From contig CABHOK010000020.1 of NCBI GenBank assembly GCA_902168205.1, positions 62,001-126,000 of the forward strand: a DNA stretch of 64,000 bases, in the 5' to 3' direction. Numbering within the stretch: position 1 is the first letter of the stretch; each line of letters starts with the position of its first letter. This stretch comes from an uncultured Chitinophaga sp. (GTDB lineage Bacteria > Bacteroidota > Bacteroidia > Cytophagales > Cyclobacteriaceae). Positions 24,705-34,600 of this stretch are shown in pieces. Below the pieces are notes generated by a model. The model was given only the letters and a program-made list of their open reading frames with translations, was not told the origin of the DNA and searched no databases. The position numbers and the translations under genes were made by a program.

Positions 24705-24720
24705 AGGGTTAGCTAAACCT
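24705..24720 (+). promoter_or_regulatory. Near-perfect palindrome upstream of the RND efflux operon
   Basis: AGGGTTAGCTAAACCT is a 16-bp palindrome with one mismatched pair, 44 bases before the adaptor gene. It could be an operator for the efflux operon. AraC-type regulators usually bind direct repeats, so its owner is uncertain. Confidence 0.4.
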
Positions 24721-24763
24721 TCATTCTCCCAACCCAAATTTTTTTACTGTGTATATAAATTAG

Positions 24764-25951
24764 ATGTATATGAAAAGGTCAAGTCACAATCCTGTAACCA
24801 AAATGATGACGGTGCTCAGTGGCATCGGTCTCGTAGTCATATTAAATAGTTGTACAACTTCATCCGGTAACTCAGGCGGCATGCAGATGCCTACGCCATC
24901 GTTACCGGTAATTTCTGTGAGCAACCAGGCGGCAACAACATTTCTGGAATTCCCATCAACGGTAGAAGGTAAAGTAAATGTTGAGATCAGACCGCAGGTA
25001 AGCGGATACCTCGAGCGTATTTATGTAGACGAAGGTGCCTATGTGCGCGTAGGCCAACCGTTGTTTGGTATCAACGATCAGCCGTACCGCGAACAGAACG
25101 CCAATGCACACGCAGCGATGCTGGCAGCACAGGCAAACGTGGAGAAAGCTCAGCTTGAAGTTGATCGCCTTACACCACTCGTGAAAAACAACGTAGTGTC
25201 TGAGATACAGCTAAAGTCTGCAGAAGCAAGTCTTCAAACAGCAAAAGCAAATCTCGCACAGGCCAAAGCTCAAGCCGGTAACACACAGATCAGTCTCGGC
25301 TATACCGTAGTAAAAGCTCCGGTAAGCGGATATATAGGACATATACACCATCGCCTCGGAAGTCTGGTCGGCAGAGGTGAAGATCTTCCTCTCACAGTAT
25401 TATCTGATGTGAACGAAGTATATGCATACTTCTCCATGAGTGAGATTGACTTCCTTCAATTCAAAGCCCGCACACAAGGCAACACACTGGAAGAGAAGAT
25501 CAAGAATCTTCCTGCAGTAGAATTGATGCTGGCAGACGGAAGTGCCTACAGCGAGAAAGGTAAAGTTGAAACCGTAGAAGGCCAGTTCGATAAAACAACC
25601 GGTGCTATCAGTTTCCGTGCAACCTTCCCGAATGCAAAGGGATTGTTACGCTCTGGTAACACAGGTCGCGTGCGTATACCAAGTGTACATGACAACGCCT
25701 TGGTAATTCCGCAGGAGGCAACGTTCGAGCTACAGGACAAAGTACTCGTATTTGTACTGGCGGATAGTAACAAAGTAGTAAGCCGCCCGATACAGGTAGA
25801 AGGCCAAACCACTAACTACTACTTTGTGAAAGACGGATTGAAGACTGGCGATAAGATTGTTTACTCTGGTCTGAGCCGCTTGCGCGATGGTGCTGTGATC
25901 AACCCACAGCCATTGTCACTCGACAGTTTGCTGAAGTCAAAGCCCCTTTAA
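24764..25951 (+). CDS. RND efflux periplasmic adaptor (AcrA/MexA-like)
   Basis: This membrane fusion protein bridges the inner-membrane RND pump and the outer-membrane channel. It has 395 residues. A lipobox (LNSC, near residue 29) marks it as a lipoprotein. The lipoyl half-motifs VEIRPQVSGYLERIYVDEGAYVRVGQPLF and VVKAPVSGYIGHIHHRLGSLV flank a coiled-coil hairpin (about residues 105-180) rich in Ala, Glu and Lys. Beta-barrel and membrane-proximal domains follow (VVIPQEATFE-like ALVIPQEATFELQDKVLVFVL). ATG 24770 is a possible alternative start. It is the first gene of a three-gene efflux operon. Confidence 0.95.
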   Translation: MYMKRSSHNPVTKMMTVLSGIGLVVILNSCTTSSGNSGGMQMPTPSLPVISVSNQAATTFLEFPSTVEGKVNVEIRPQVSGYLERIYVDEGAYVRVGQPLFGINDQPYREQNANAHAAMLAAQANVEKAQLEVDRLTPLVKNNVVSEIQLKSAEASLQTAKANLAQAKAQAGNTQISLGYTVVKAPVSGYIGHIHHRLGSLVGRGEDLPLTVLSDVNEVYAYFSMSEIDFLQFKARTQGNTLEEKIKNLPAVELMLADGSAYSEKGKVETVEGQFDKTTGAISFRATFPNAKGLLRSGNTGRVRIPSVHDNALVIPQEATFELQDKVLVFVLADSNKVVSRPIQVEGQTTNYYFVKDGLKTGDKIVYSGLSRLRDGAVINPQPLSLDSLLKSKPL

Positions 25952-25994
25952 TTCCATCATTTAAAGAAGGCGCGAAGTAAATTTTAATACAAAG

Positions 25995-26016
25995 CCGGGT
26001 GGTATAAATCACCCGG
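25995..26016 (+). other. Intra-operon hairpin between adaptor and pump genes
   Basis: CCGGGTG (25995-26001) pairs perfectly with CACCCGG (26010-26016) around an 8-base loop, 19 bases before the pump start. No T run follows, so it is not a normal terminator. It could stabilise or process the mRNA. Confidence 0.5.
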
Positions 26017-26034
26017 TCACTAAAACTCTGTCTT

Positions 26035-29000
26035 ATGTTAAAAGTATTTATAGAGCGGCCGGTGCTGGCCACCGTTGTGTCAATCATCCTCGTGTTACTC
26101 GGAGGTCTTTCGCTGATGACTCTGCCGGTAACGCAATTTCCGGATATAGCTCCGCCCAGTATACAGGTAGCGGCAGTATATCCTGGTGCTAACGCTGAAG
26201 TTGTAGCACGTTCCGTAGCCACGCCGATAGAAGAGGCTGTGAACGGTGTGGAGAACATGACCTATATGACGTCTACCTCAAACAATGATGGTTCCATGAT
26301 CCTTACAGTATATTTTAAACTGGGGACTGATCCTGACCTTGCTGCGGTAAACGTACAGAACCGTGTGTCAAAAGCTACCAGCTTGTTACCTGCTGAAGTT
26401 GTGCAGGCAGGTATATCTACGCAGAAGCAGCAGAACAGTATGATTATGGTGACGAACCTGGTGAGTGATGAAAAAATGTACGATGAGACATTTCTTCAGA
26501 ACTATGCCAAGATCAATATTATACCGGAGATACAACGTGTACCCGGTGTAGGTCAAGCCATGGTGTTTGGTTCCAAAGATTATTCAATGCGTATCTGGCT
26601 GAAGCCGGATCGTCTTACTTCGTATGGATTATCGGTACAGGAAGTACTCAGTGCAATACGCGAACAGAACGTAGAAGCTGCTCCCGGGCGTTTCGGTGAG
26701 AACAGCCGCGAATCATTTGAGTATGTTATCAAGTATAAAGGTAAACTCAACGAAGGCAAGCAATACGAAGATATTATTCTGCGTGCTGATGCCGATGGTT
26801 CCGTTCTGCGTTTGAAAGATGTAGCCAAGGTTGAACTTGGTTCCTATACCTATAACCAGAACACTACAGTAAATGGTAAATTTGGTATCGGTATAGCGAT
26901 CTTCCAGACAGCCGGATCAAACGCAAATGATATTCAGACTTCCATCAACGACCTGATGGAAAAAGCAAAAGTAAATTTCCCGCAAGGCGTATCATACTTC
27001 AATATATACAGTACAAAAGAGTATCTCGATGAATCAATCGAGCAAGTAATTGAAACGCTGGTAGAAGCATTTATACTTGTATTTATAGTTGTATTTATAT
27101 TCCTGCAGGATTTCCGTTCAACACTGATCCCGGCTATAGCCGTGCCGGTGGCGATTATCGGTACATTCTTCTTTATGCAGTTGTTTGGTTTTACCATCAA
27201 CCTGTTAACCTTGTTCGCCTTGGTACTCGCCATTGGTATTGTGGTGGATGATGCGATTGTGGTGGTGGAAGCTGTACACTCGAAAATGCAACTGACGAAG
27301 TTGAGTGCAAAGAAAGCAACGGTTCAATCCATGAGTGAAATCTCCGGAGCGATCGTGTCTATTACCCTGGTGATGTCGGCCGTGTTTATACCAGTGGGTT
27401 TCATGCAAGGACCAGCCGGTGTATTCTACAGACAGTTTGCATTTACGCTGGCAATCGCGATCGTGATCTCCGCAGTAAACGCGTTAACATTGAGTCCTGC
27501 ACTTTGCGCGCTCTTCTTAAAATCAGAACATCATGATGATGAACATGCGCATGCTAACGATAAGTGGAGCACGCGTTTCTTCCGCTCATTCAATGTTGGC
27601 TTCAATGCCATGACGGAGAAATACCTGCGCAGTGTAAACTTCCTGGTAAAACATAAATGGCTTACCGTAGGTGGCCTTGCTATTGTAACGGCTGCAACCG
27701 TATGGATGCTACGTACAACGCCAACCGGATTTATACCAAATGAAGATCAAAGCTTCTTTGTATACTCCATTACATTACCTCCGGGTTCATCACTGCAGCG
27801 TACGCGTGAAGTGGTGAATAAAGTTGAGAATATGATGGCCGAGCTGGAAGCAACCAATCATTACCTCAGCGTCTCCGGTTTGAATATCATCACATCATCC
27901 ATCAGCTCGAACTATGCGGTGGGATTTGTGAAGATGAAACCGCACGATGAACGCGGACAGGTAAAAGATATAAATGCCATTATGGGTATGGTGCAAGGCA
28001 AGCTGTCAACGATCAGCGAAGCCGATATATTTACCTTTACCATGCCAACCGTACCTGGTTTCAGTAACATGGCCGGTTTTGAATTTATCCTTCAGGACCG
28101 TACCGGTGGTTCACTCAATAAACTGAATGAGACAACGCAAGGACTGATTGGAGCTTTGATGCAACGTCCGGAGATTGCGTATGCGTTCACTACGTTCAAT
28201 ACCGCGAACCCGCAGTATATGTTGAATGTAGATGAGAAGAAAGCAAAACAACTGGGTGTATCGGTGAGCGATGTATTAACAACGTTACAGGTATACTACG
28301 GAAGTACATTTGCTTCTGACTTCAACCGCTTCGGTAAATTCTATCGCGTAATTATGCAGGCTGAAGCACCGTTCCGCGATGATCCGAATTCATTGAAGGG
28401 TATGTTTGTGAAGAACTCATACGGAGAGATGGTGCCGCTGAGTACACTGGTGCAACTCGAAAGAGTATACGGCCCGGAGACTGTAACGCGTAACAACTTG
28501 TTTACAGCGGTAACTATTAATGGCGTGCCAAAGCCGGGCTATAGCTCGGGTGATGCCATCAAAGCTGTAGAAGAAGTAACGGCACAATATTTACCTCGCG
28601 GTTATAGCTACGAATGGACTGGTATGACCAAAGAAGAAATTGCTTCCGGTGGTCAGGCAGGTTTTATCTTCGCCTTGTGTCTCATCTTTGTATACTTCCT
28701 GCTTGCAGCACAGTATGAAAGCTATATATTACCGCTGTCGGTTATACTTTCTATACCGCTGGGTATATTCGGTGTGTTCCTCTTCATCAACCTGTTTGGT
28801 ATTGATAACAATATATATGTACAGGTAGGGTTGATCATGCTCATAGGCTTACTCGCGAAGAACGCCATTCTGATCGTAGAGTATGCCGTACAAAGGCGAA
28901 GAAGCGGAATGGACTTGCTGACCTCTGCTATAGATGCTGCCAAGTTGCGTCTTCGTCCAATCCTTATGACATCGTTCGCCTTTATCGTTGGGTTGTTACC

Positions 29001-29184
29001 ACTGATGCGTGCCAATGGTGCATCCGCATTGGGTAACCGTTCGATCAGTACAGGTGCAGCCGGTGGTATGTTAACCGGTGTATTGCTGGGTATATTTGTT
29101 ATCCCTGTGCTCTACATCATCTTCCAGTACCTGCAGGAAAAGGTGAGCGGTCCGAAAACAGAAGAAGATGCCATCACCGAATAA
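26035..29184 (+). CDS. RND multidrug efflux pump (AcrB/MexB, HAE1 family)
   Basis: This proton-driven inner-membrane transporter expels hydrophobic compounds through a trimeric complex. It has 1049 residues, the standard length, in two repeated halves with 12 transmembrane helices and two large periplasmic loops. Family signs include MLKVFIERPVLATVVSI at the start, PVTQFPDIAPPSIQV, and GIVVDDAIVVVEAVHSKM in helix 4 with the two Asp of the proton relay (near 405-406). GLLAKNAILIVEYA in helix 10 carries the relay Lys. It is encoded between the adaptor and the TolC-like channel genes. The drug range cannot be predicted. Confidence 0.97.
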   Translation: MLKVFIERPVLATVVSIILVLLGGLSLMTLPVTQFPDIAPPSIQVAAVYPGANAEVVARSVATPIEEAVNGVENMTYMTSTSNNDGSMILTVYFKLGTDPDLAAVNVQNRVSKATSLLPAEVVQAGISTQKQQNSMIMVTNLVSDEKMYDETFLQNYAKINIIPEIQRVPGVGQAMVFGSKDYSMRIWLKPDRLTSYGLSVQEVLSAIREQNVEAAPGRFGENSRESFEYVIKYKGKLNEGKQYEDIILRADADGSVLRLKDVAKVELGSYTYNQNTTVNGKFGIGIAIFQTAGSNANDIQTSINDLMEKAKVNFPQGVSYFNIYSTKEYLDESIEQVIETLVEAFILVFIVVFIFLQDFRSTLIPAIAVPVAIIGTFFFMQLFGFTINLLTLFALVLAIGIVVDDAIVVVEAVHSKMQLTKLSAKKATVQSMSEISGAIVSITLVMSAVFIPVGFMQGPAGVFYRQFAFTLAIAIVISAVNALTLSPALCALFLKSEHHDDEHAHANDKWSTRFFRSFNVGFNAMTEKYLRSVNFLVKHKWLTVGGLAIVTAATVWMLRTTPTGFIPNEDQSFFVYSITLPPGSSLQRTREVVNKVENMMAELEATNHYLSVSGLNIITSSISSNYAVGFVKMKPHDERGQVKDINAIMGMVQGKLSTISEADIFTFTMPTVPGFSNMAGFEFILQDRTGGSLNKLNETTQGLIGALMQRPEIAYAFTTFNTANPQYMLNVDEKKAKQLGVSVSDVLTTLQVYYGSTFASDFNRFGKFYRVIMQAEAPFRDDPNSLKGMFVKNSYGEMVPLSTLVQLERVYGPETVTRNNLFTAVTINGVPKPGYSSGDAIKAVEEVTAQYLPRGYSYEWTGMTKEEIASGGQAGFIFALCLIFVYFLLAAQYESYILPLSVILSIPLGIFGVFLFINLFGIDNNIYVQVGLIMLIGLLAKNAILIVEYAVQRRRSGMDLLTSAIDAAKLRLRPILMTSFAFIVGLLPLMRANGASALGNRSISTGAAGGMLTGVLLGIFVIPVLYIIFQYLQEKVSGPKTEEDAITE

Positions 29185-29211
29185 TCGTAACAGTTTTAAT
29201 TTAAAAAAATC

Positions 29212-30636
29212 ATGCATAGTAACCGATTTATATATAGTGGTATAGGTGTTGTGCTGTTCGCCATTATTCTGGCCGGATGTTCTGTAGGAAAAAATTATAA
29301 ACGTCCGGACCTGAACGCGCCACAACAGTTTGGTACAGCGGTACCGGCAGGCGACAGCAGTATAGCAACTAAGTCATGGAAAGAATTCTTTACCGATACT
29401 ACACTCGTTCGACTCATTGATAAGGCTATTGCCGGTAATTATGATCTGCAACTGGCAATTCAGCGTATATCAATATCGCAGTCATACGCAAAGCAGGCAA
29501 GAGCAGCGTGGCTCCCGGCATGGAATGCACAAGCTTCTGCTTCTACCAGTAATCCTTCTGAAAACAGTTTGAATGGTATAAGTCTCAGTAACTTTCTCGG
29601 AACAAATCACATCGAGGATTTTACACTGAGTACCAGTATCTCCTGGGAGATTGATGTGTGGGGTAAAATACGCAGACAGAAGCAGGCAGCACTCGCAGAC
29701 TACCTGCAATCATTCGAAGCGGGACGTGCTGTACAAACGCAGCTCGTAGCACAAGTTGCCAATGCCTACTATAACTTGCTGATGATGGATGCACAGTTAG
29801 CCATCGCGAAACGAAATGTACTGTTAAGCGATAGTATTGTGCAGATGATACAGTTGCAGAAAACAGCGGGCGAAGTAACCGAGCTTGCCGTGCAACAAGC
29901 AAAAGCACAACAACAGAATGCAGCGTTGCTGGTGCCTCAGTTTGAGCAAGCTATCACACTTCAGGAAAACGGACTTCGCCTGTTGTTAGGCGATTGGCCC
30001 GGCGGTGTAAGCCGCACGGTTGAATTGAACCATGTAGTTGTGACTGATACAATACTGGCTGCCGGTGTACCGATCGACCTGCTGAGTCATCGTCCGGATG
30101 TACGGGCCAGTGAGAAAGCACTGGTTGCTGCGAATGCACGTGTAGGAGTAGCACAAGGTAATATGTATCCTTCTCTGAACCTTACTGCAACGGGCGGGCT
30201 AAACGCATACGAAGCCAGCAATTGGTTCTCCATGCCTGCATCATTGTTCAGTACAGTAGCAGGAAGTTTAACACAACCTATATTTCAGAGACGTGCACTG
30301 CGCACGCAACTGGAAGTTGCAAAGGCAGAACGTGAGCAACGCGTTATCGAATTCAGACAGTCAGTAACCGGGGCGGTGCATGAAGTTACCAATGCCCTTG
30401 TAAAACTTGACAAACTGAAAACGCAGCAGGATGTAGCCACAACTCGTGCAGAAACGCTGCAGCAGGCGGTACAAAACGCCCGCCTCTTATTCAGAAGCGG
30501 CATGGCGAATTACCTCGAGGTAATTACAGCTCAAACCAATGCCCTGCAGGCAGAACTTACAAAGGCAGATGTAACCCGTCAGCAACTTAGCGCCAGGGTA
30601 GAACTATACCAGTCGCTCGGTGGAGGCTGGAAGTAA
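29212..30636 (+). CDS. TolC-like outer-membrane efflux channel (OprM/NodT family)
   Basis: This is the outer-membrane channel of the RND system. It has 474 residues. A lipobox (LAGC, near residue 23) followed by SVGKNYKRPDLNAPQQF is typical of the NodT/OprM lipoprotein subfamily. Two repeated outer-membrane-factor domains with long helices follow (ISWEIDVWGKIRRQKQAALADYLQS, and VPIDLLSHRPDVRASEKALVAANARVGVAQGNMYPSLNLTATGG). It starts 27 bases after the pump gene and is followed by a strong terminator, completing the operon. Confidence 0.95.
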   Translation: MHSNRFIYSGIGVVLFAIILAGCSVGKNYKRPDLNAPQQFGTAVPAGDSSIATKSWKEFFTDTTLVRLIDKAIAGNYDLQLAIQRISISQSYAKQARAAWLPAWNAQASASTSNPSENSLNGISLSNFLGTNHIEDFTLSTSISWEIDVWGKIRRQKQAALADYLQSFEAGRAVQTQLVAQVANAYYNLLMMDAQLAIAKRNVLLSDSIVQMIQLQKTAGEVTELAVQQAKAQQQNAALLVPQFEQAITLQENGLRLLLGDWPGGVSRTVELNHVVVTDTILAAGVPIDLLSHRPDVRASEKALVAANARVGVAQGNMYPSLNLTATGGLNAYEASNWFSMPASLFSTVAGSLTQPIFQRRALRTQLEVAKAEREQRVIEFRQSVTGAVHEVTNALVKLDKLKTQQDVATTRAETLQQAVQNARLLFRSGMANYLEVITAQTNALQAELTKADVTRQQLSARVELYQSLGGGWK

Positions 30637-30664
30637 ACTATATATTGATTTACAACAGAAAAGA

Positions 30665-30698
30665 AGAGGCGGTCAGTAATGATCGCCTCTCTTTTTTT
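30665..30698 (+). terminator. Intrinsic terminator of the RND efflux operon
   Basis: AGAGGCGGTCA (30665-30675) pairs with TGATCGCCTCT (30680-30690), an 11-bp stem with one G-T pair and a 4-base loop, followed by a run of seven T (30692-30698). Confidence 0.88.
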
Positions 30699-30746
30699 AT
30701 CCGCTTATATATAGTTCGCAGCGAGATGAAAACGTGTTATTGATTT

Positions 30747-31334
30747 CTAAAAGATGTAAAATATACTGGCCTGGATAACGCTGCTTCGGAAGTCAGTTTT
30801 TACGTTCGAGAGTTGAAAATCATCCACACTTGACAAGCCTGCAATATAGCGGGCACCTATTCCCAACCCTTTCGATGATTGAAAACCAATACCTGCGACA
30901 GCACCGAGATCAAGTTTCTTGGCAAATTTATCTACCGGTAAATTATCAGTATACTCTTTGGCCAAACCACTAAACTGAGGCCCTGCTTCCAGGTACAAAC
31001 CAAAATTAGTTCGGTACTTTAAGAGGATGGGAACAGCAACGTAATAGTTTTTGATATCCTGCCCGGAAAAAACACCGTCTTTGATTTTAGCGCCCTGATA
31101 AGAGCGTAAAAATTTCTTCCTGTATAAAAAAGTTGTTGGTTATACGAAACGCTACAATCCCACCGGCATGGAATCCCGTCATCACATCCGATTTAAAATC
31201 TGCATTGGTGAAGTTGCTATAGTTGGCACCGGTTTTAAGCCGAAATCAAGTCGGCTAAAAATACTCTTCATAGTGCTTTGACTAAAACAATTGGCAGATA
31301 CGAGCACAAGACCGAGAACAATTAATTTTTTCAC
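30747..31334 (-). pseudogene. PorT-type outer-membrane beta-barrel gene with two frameshifts
   Basis: Read leftward from a GTG at 31334, the frame gives a signal peptide (KKLIVLGLVLVSANCFSQ), then FSRLDFGLK. A missing A in the run at 31233-31236 shifts the frame. The next frame continues TGANYSNFTNADFKSD through IVAFRITNNFFIQEE. An extra base near 31108-31115 shifts it again. The third segment continues RSYQGAKIKDGVFSGQ, LKYRTNFGLYLEAGPQF and ends at 30747 with VIQASIFYIF. Joined, it is about 195 residues and typical of the OMP_b-brl_2 (PorT-like) barrel family. The two indels cancel in length. Both sit in homopolymers, so either decay or assembly error is possible. As written, only an 83-residue C-terminal fragment (30747-30998) remains open. 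Confidence 0.8.
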
Positions 31335-31663
31335 GATGTGTTTATGTTTGCAATGAGTTGAGAACTCTGAATGTTTTTATTGTCTCAAAATTGCAGTTGA
31401 TCAAGGCTCCGGAAAGAGGAAGCTTTATGAGACGGAGACTGGCTTGAAAATTCTATTGCTGTTTTTTTTCAAGTCAGAGGACTTGAAATTGTTTAGGCAC
31501 AAGTCTTCAGACTTACGCCAGTTTCATCGCGGAAATTATCGGGGTGGTCTACACATATACTGCGCTATAGATGATTATATCTTTTGAGGTCGTTACTTTC
31601 CTTGCCGCGCATTTTTACCAACGCGGTACTAAGAATCTCTTGGTATAACACGGTATAAATATA
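31335..31663. other. Intergenic region with a pair of REP-like hairpins
   Basis: No gene is supported. TTTCAAGTC (31467-31475) pairs with GACTTGAAA (31480-31488). A second hairpin, AAGTC-TTCA-GACTT, lies at 31501-31514. Both share the half-site AAGTC/GACTT, so four copies occur within 44 bases. This looks like a REP-type palindromic element. No clear promoter for sprA was recognised. Confidence 0.45.
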
Positions 31664-34600
31664 TTGATATCCTTAAGCCGTTTACGACTAAACCTTCTCC
31701 TTGCAGCAGAGTATGGCATGCTCCTGCTGTCGCTACTTTTTTGTACAACGGTAACCCTATTCGCCCAACAACGATCTGCTGTAAAAGACTCTACACACTA
31801 TCAATCCGATACGAAACCAACATACCAGGCTACCGACCGGTATGGGGATCCGTTCGCCAACCCGGAAAGCCAAACACCGCTGCAGCTCAAAGATCCCGTA
31901 AAGGTAGATATAGCCATGGACTCCTCCGGAACATATACCATTCAGGAGAAGATAGGCCACCTGCCTTACCGCCCGGTTTCGTCCATGACACTCGAAGAAT
32001 ATAAACAATACCAGGAGCGCGAGTTATTGAAACGTTACTGGAAGAATCGCTCGCGGGCTACTGATGGTGATAGCGAAGTGAGTGGTCGGAGTCTCAATCC
32101 GAGGATATATATCAGTCCTGTGCTCGATCGAATTTTTGGAGGAAGCTATATTGAATTGGTGCCCCGCGGATTTGTGACGCTTGATTTTGGTGCATCGTTC
32201 CAGCGACTGAATAATCCATCCATTCCGATTCGTCAGCAACGCTCGGGTGGTTTTGTGTTTGATCAACAGATCAACATGAGTGTAGTAGGAAAAATAGGAG
32301 AGAAGCTGCAGGTATCCGCCAACTTTGATAATAACAATTCATTCGACTTTCAGAATAACATGAAGGTAGAGTACACCGGCTTTAAGGAAGATATACTTCA
32401 GAAGCTGGAGATTGGTAACGTAAGTCTGCCGTTAAATAATACCTTGATACAGGGCGCGCAAAATCTTTTTGGTGTAAAGGCGCAGATGCAGTTCGGAAAA
32501 TTAAAAGCAACCATAATTGCTTCTACGCAGCGCGGTAAAGCATCTTCGGTTAATGTGGATGGAAACAGCAACGGACAAAATAGGCCGTTTGAAATTATAG
32601 CCTCCAACTACGATGAGAATCGTCACTTTTTCCTGGGACATTTCTTTCGCGAGAATTATGCAAAGTGGATCTCTAATACACCGCAGGTAATTTCAGGAGT
32701 AAATATCACTCGTGTGGAAGTGTATGTTCTAAACAGGAAGAGCGATACGCAAACTCTTCGCAACGTAGTAGGACTGATGGATCTTGGTGAAGGCAGAACG
32801 ATCTACAACGCAGCGGTAACATCCAACGGTACCGCTATGCCTTCATCCAACGGTGCTAATAATTTATTCGCTTTTGCTACGGCACAGAATCGGGAGGCGG
32901 ATGGCATCAATACCACACTTGAGAATTTTTTTGCTGATGATAACAACAACGGAACCGACTTCGAGAAGATAACGGGTGCCCGCAAATTGGCTTCTACAGA
33001 ATATACTTATCATTCGCAGCTAGGGTACCTGACACTCAGTACAAAATTGCAAAACGATGAAGCACTCGCAGTCGCGTATGAATATACCTATAACGGTAAG
33101 TCTTATAAAGTCGGTGAGCTATCGGAAGACTACTCAAGTCTTGCCGATGAAGATGTGATCTTCCTGAAGTTACTGCGCCCGCGTAAAATTGCCATTCACG
33201 ATTCCGAAGGCAATACCATACCAACCTGGGAGCTCATGATGAAAAATATATATAGTCTTGGGGCAACGCAGTTGTCGCAGAGCGGTTTCCAATTACGGAT
33301 AATTTATCGTGATGATGCTACCGGTATTGATAATCCACAGCTGCAGGCCGGTACAACGGTGCGTACGCGGCAACTGGTAGAAATTTTTGGTCTTGATAAA
33401 TTGAACACACTCAACGATCGCCAGCGTGATGGTAACTTTGATTTTGTCGAGGGTGTAACTATAAATTCAGCTTCGGGTCTGATTATATTCCCTTACCTGA
33501 AACCATTTAGCGAAGCACTGCGCGATGCTTTTGAAGACGAGCCCTCCGAGAATGCACTTATCTCCAAATATGTATATGATACCCTCTATGGTACAACACG
33601 CTCGGATGCGGCTCTCTTTGCCTCCAAGAATAAATTTTATTTAACAGGAGAATATACGGCAAGTTCTTCCAACGAAATAGTTATACCGGGTTTTGGTGTG
33701 GCGCAGGGCTCTGTGAAGGTATATGCCGGTGGAATTCTGTTAACCGAAGGAACAGACTACGTAGTCGATTATACATTTGGTAAAGTAACAATCCTAAATG
33801 AGTCTATCATGAATTCAGGAAAGGACATTGAAGTACAATATGAACAGTCGGATGCGTTCTCGTTTCAGAATAAAAGTTTACTCGGTACACGCCTGGACTA
33901 TAAACTTAACGATGATGTAAATTTTGGGTCAACGCTTTTGTACTATAATGAACGTCCTGTGGTAAGTCGTAATACTGTAGGCACGGAGCCGGCGCGAAAT
34001 GTTCAGTATGGTCTTGATTTTAACATCAACAAGGAGAGTCGCATGCTTACAAAACTGGTGGATGCATTGCCGTTGATCCAGACCAAAGAAAAATCATCGG
34101 TGAGTTTTACGGGAGAATTTGCGCAGCTCATTCCGGGTACATCGAATGTGATTGATGGTGAAGGCACGGGCTATATAGATGATTTTGAAAATACAACAAC
34201 ACCCTATTCATTGATGAGTCCGGCAGGATGGAAACTCTCCAGTGTACCGAAGACAGATGATCATCGTTTTGATCCCAGCGCTGGTGCTACCGATGATGTA
34301 ACGGCTGGCTATAAACGCGCCAAGATGGCCTGGTATACCATCGATAATCAATTGCAACGTGATGATGGGTCTCTGAAACCCGATAACATTACAGATACTG
34401 ATCTCAACAATCACTACGTGCGCATGGTTGGGCCAACCGAGATCTTCCCATACAAGCAATTAACACAAGGTATCAACTACGAACAGATATTGGATATAGC
34501 GTATTTTCCGAATGAACGTGGTCCTTATAACTATAATCCTTCGCTTGATAACAATGGTATGCTTACCAATCCGCAAAACAGTTGGGGGGCTATAACCAAG

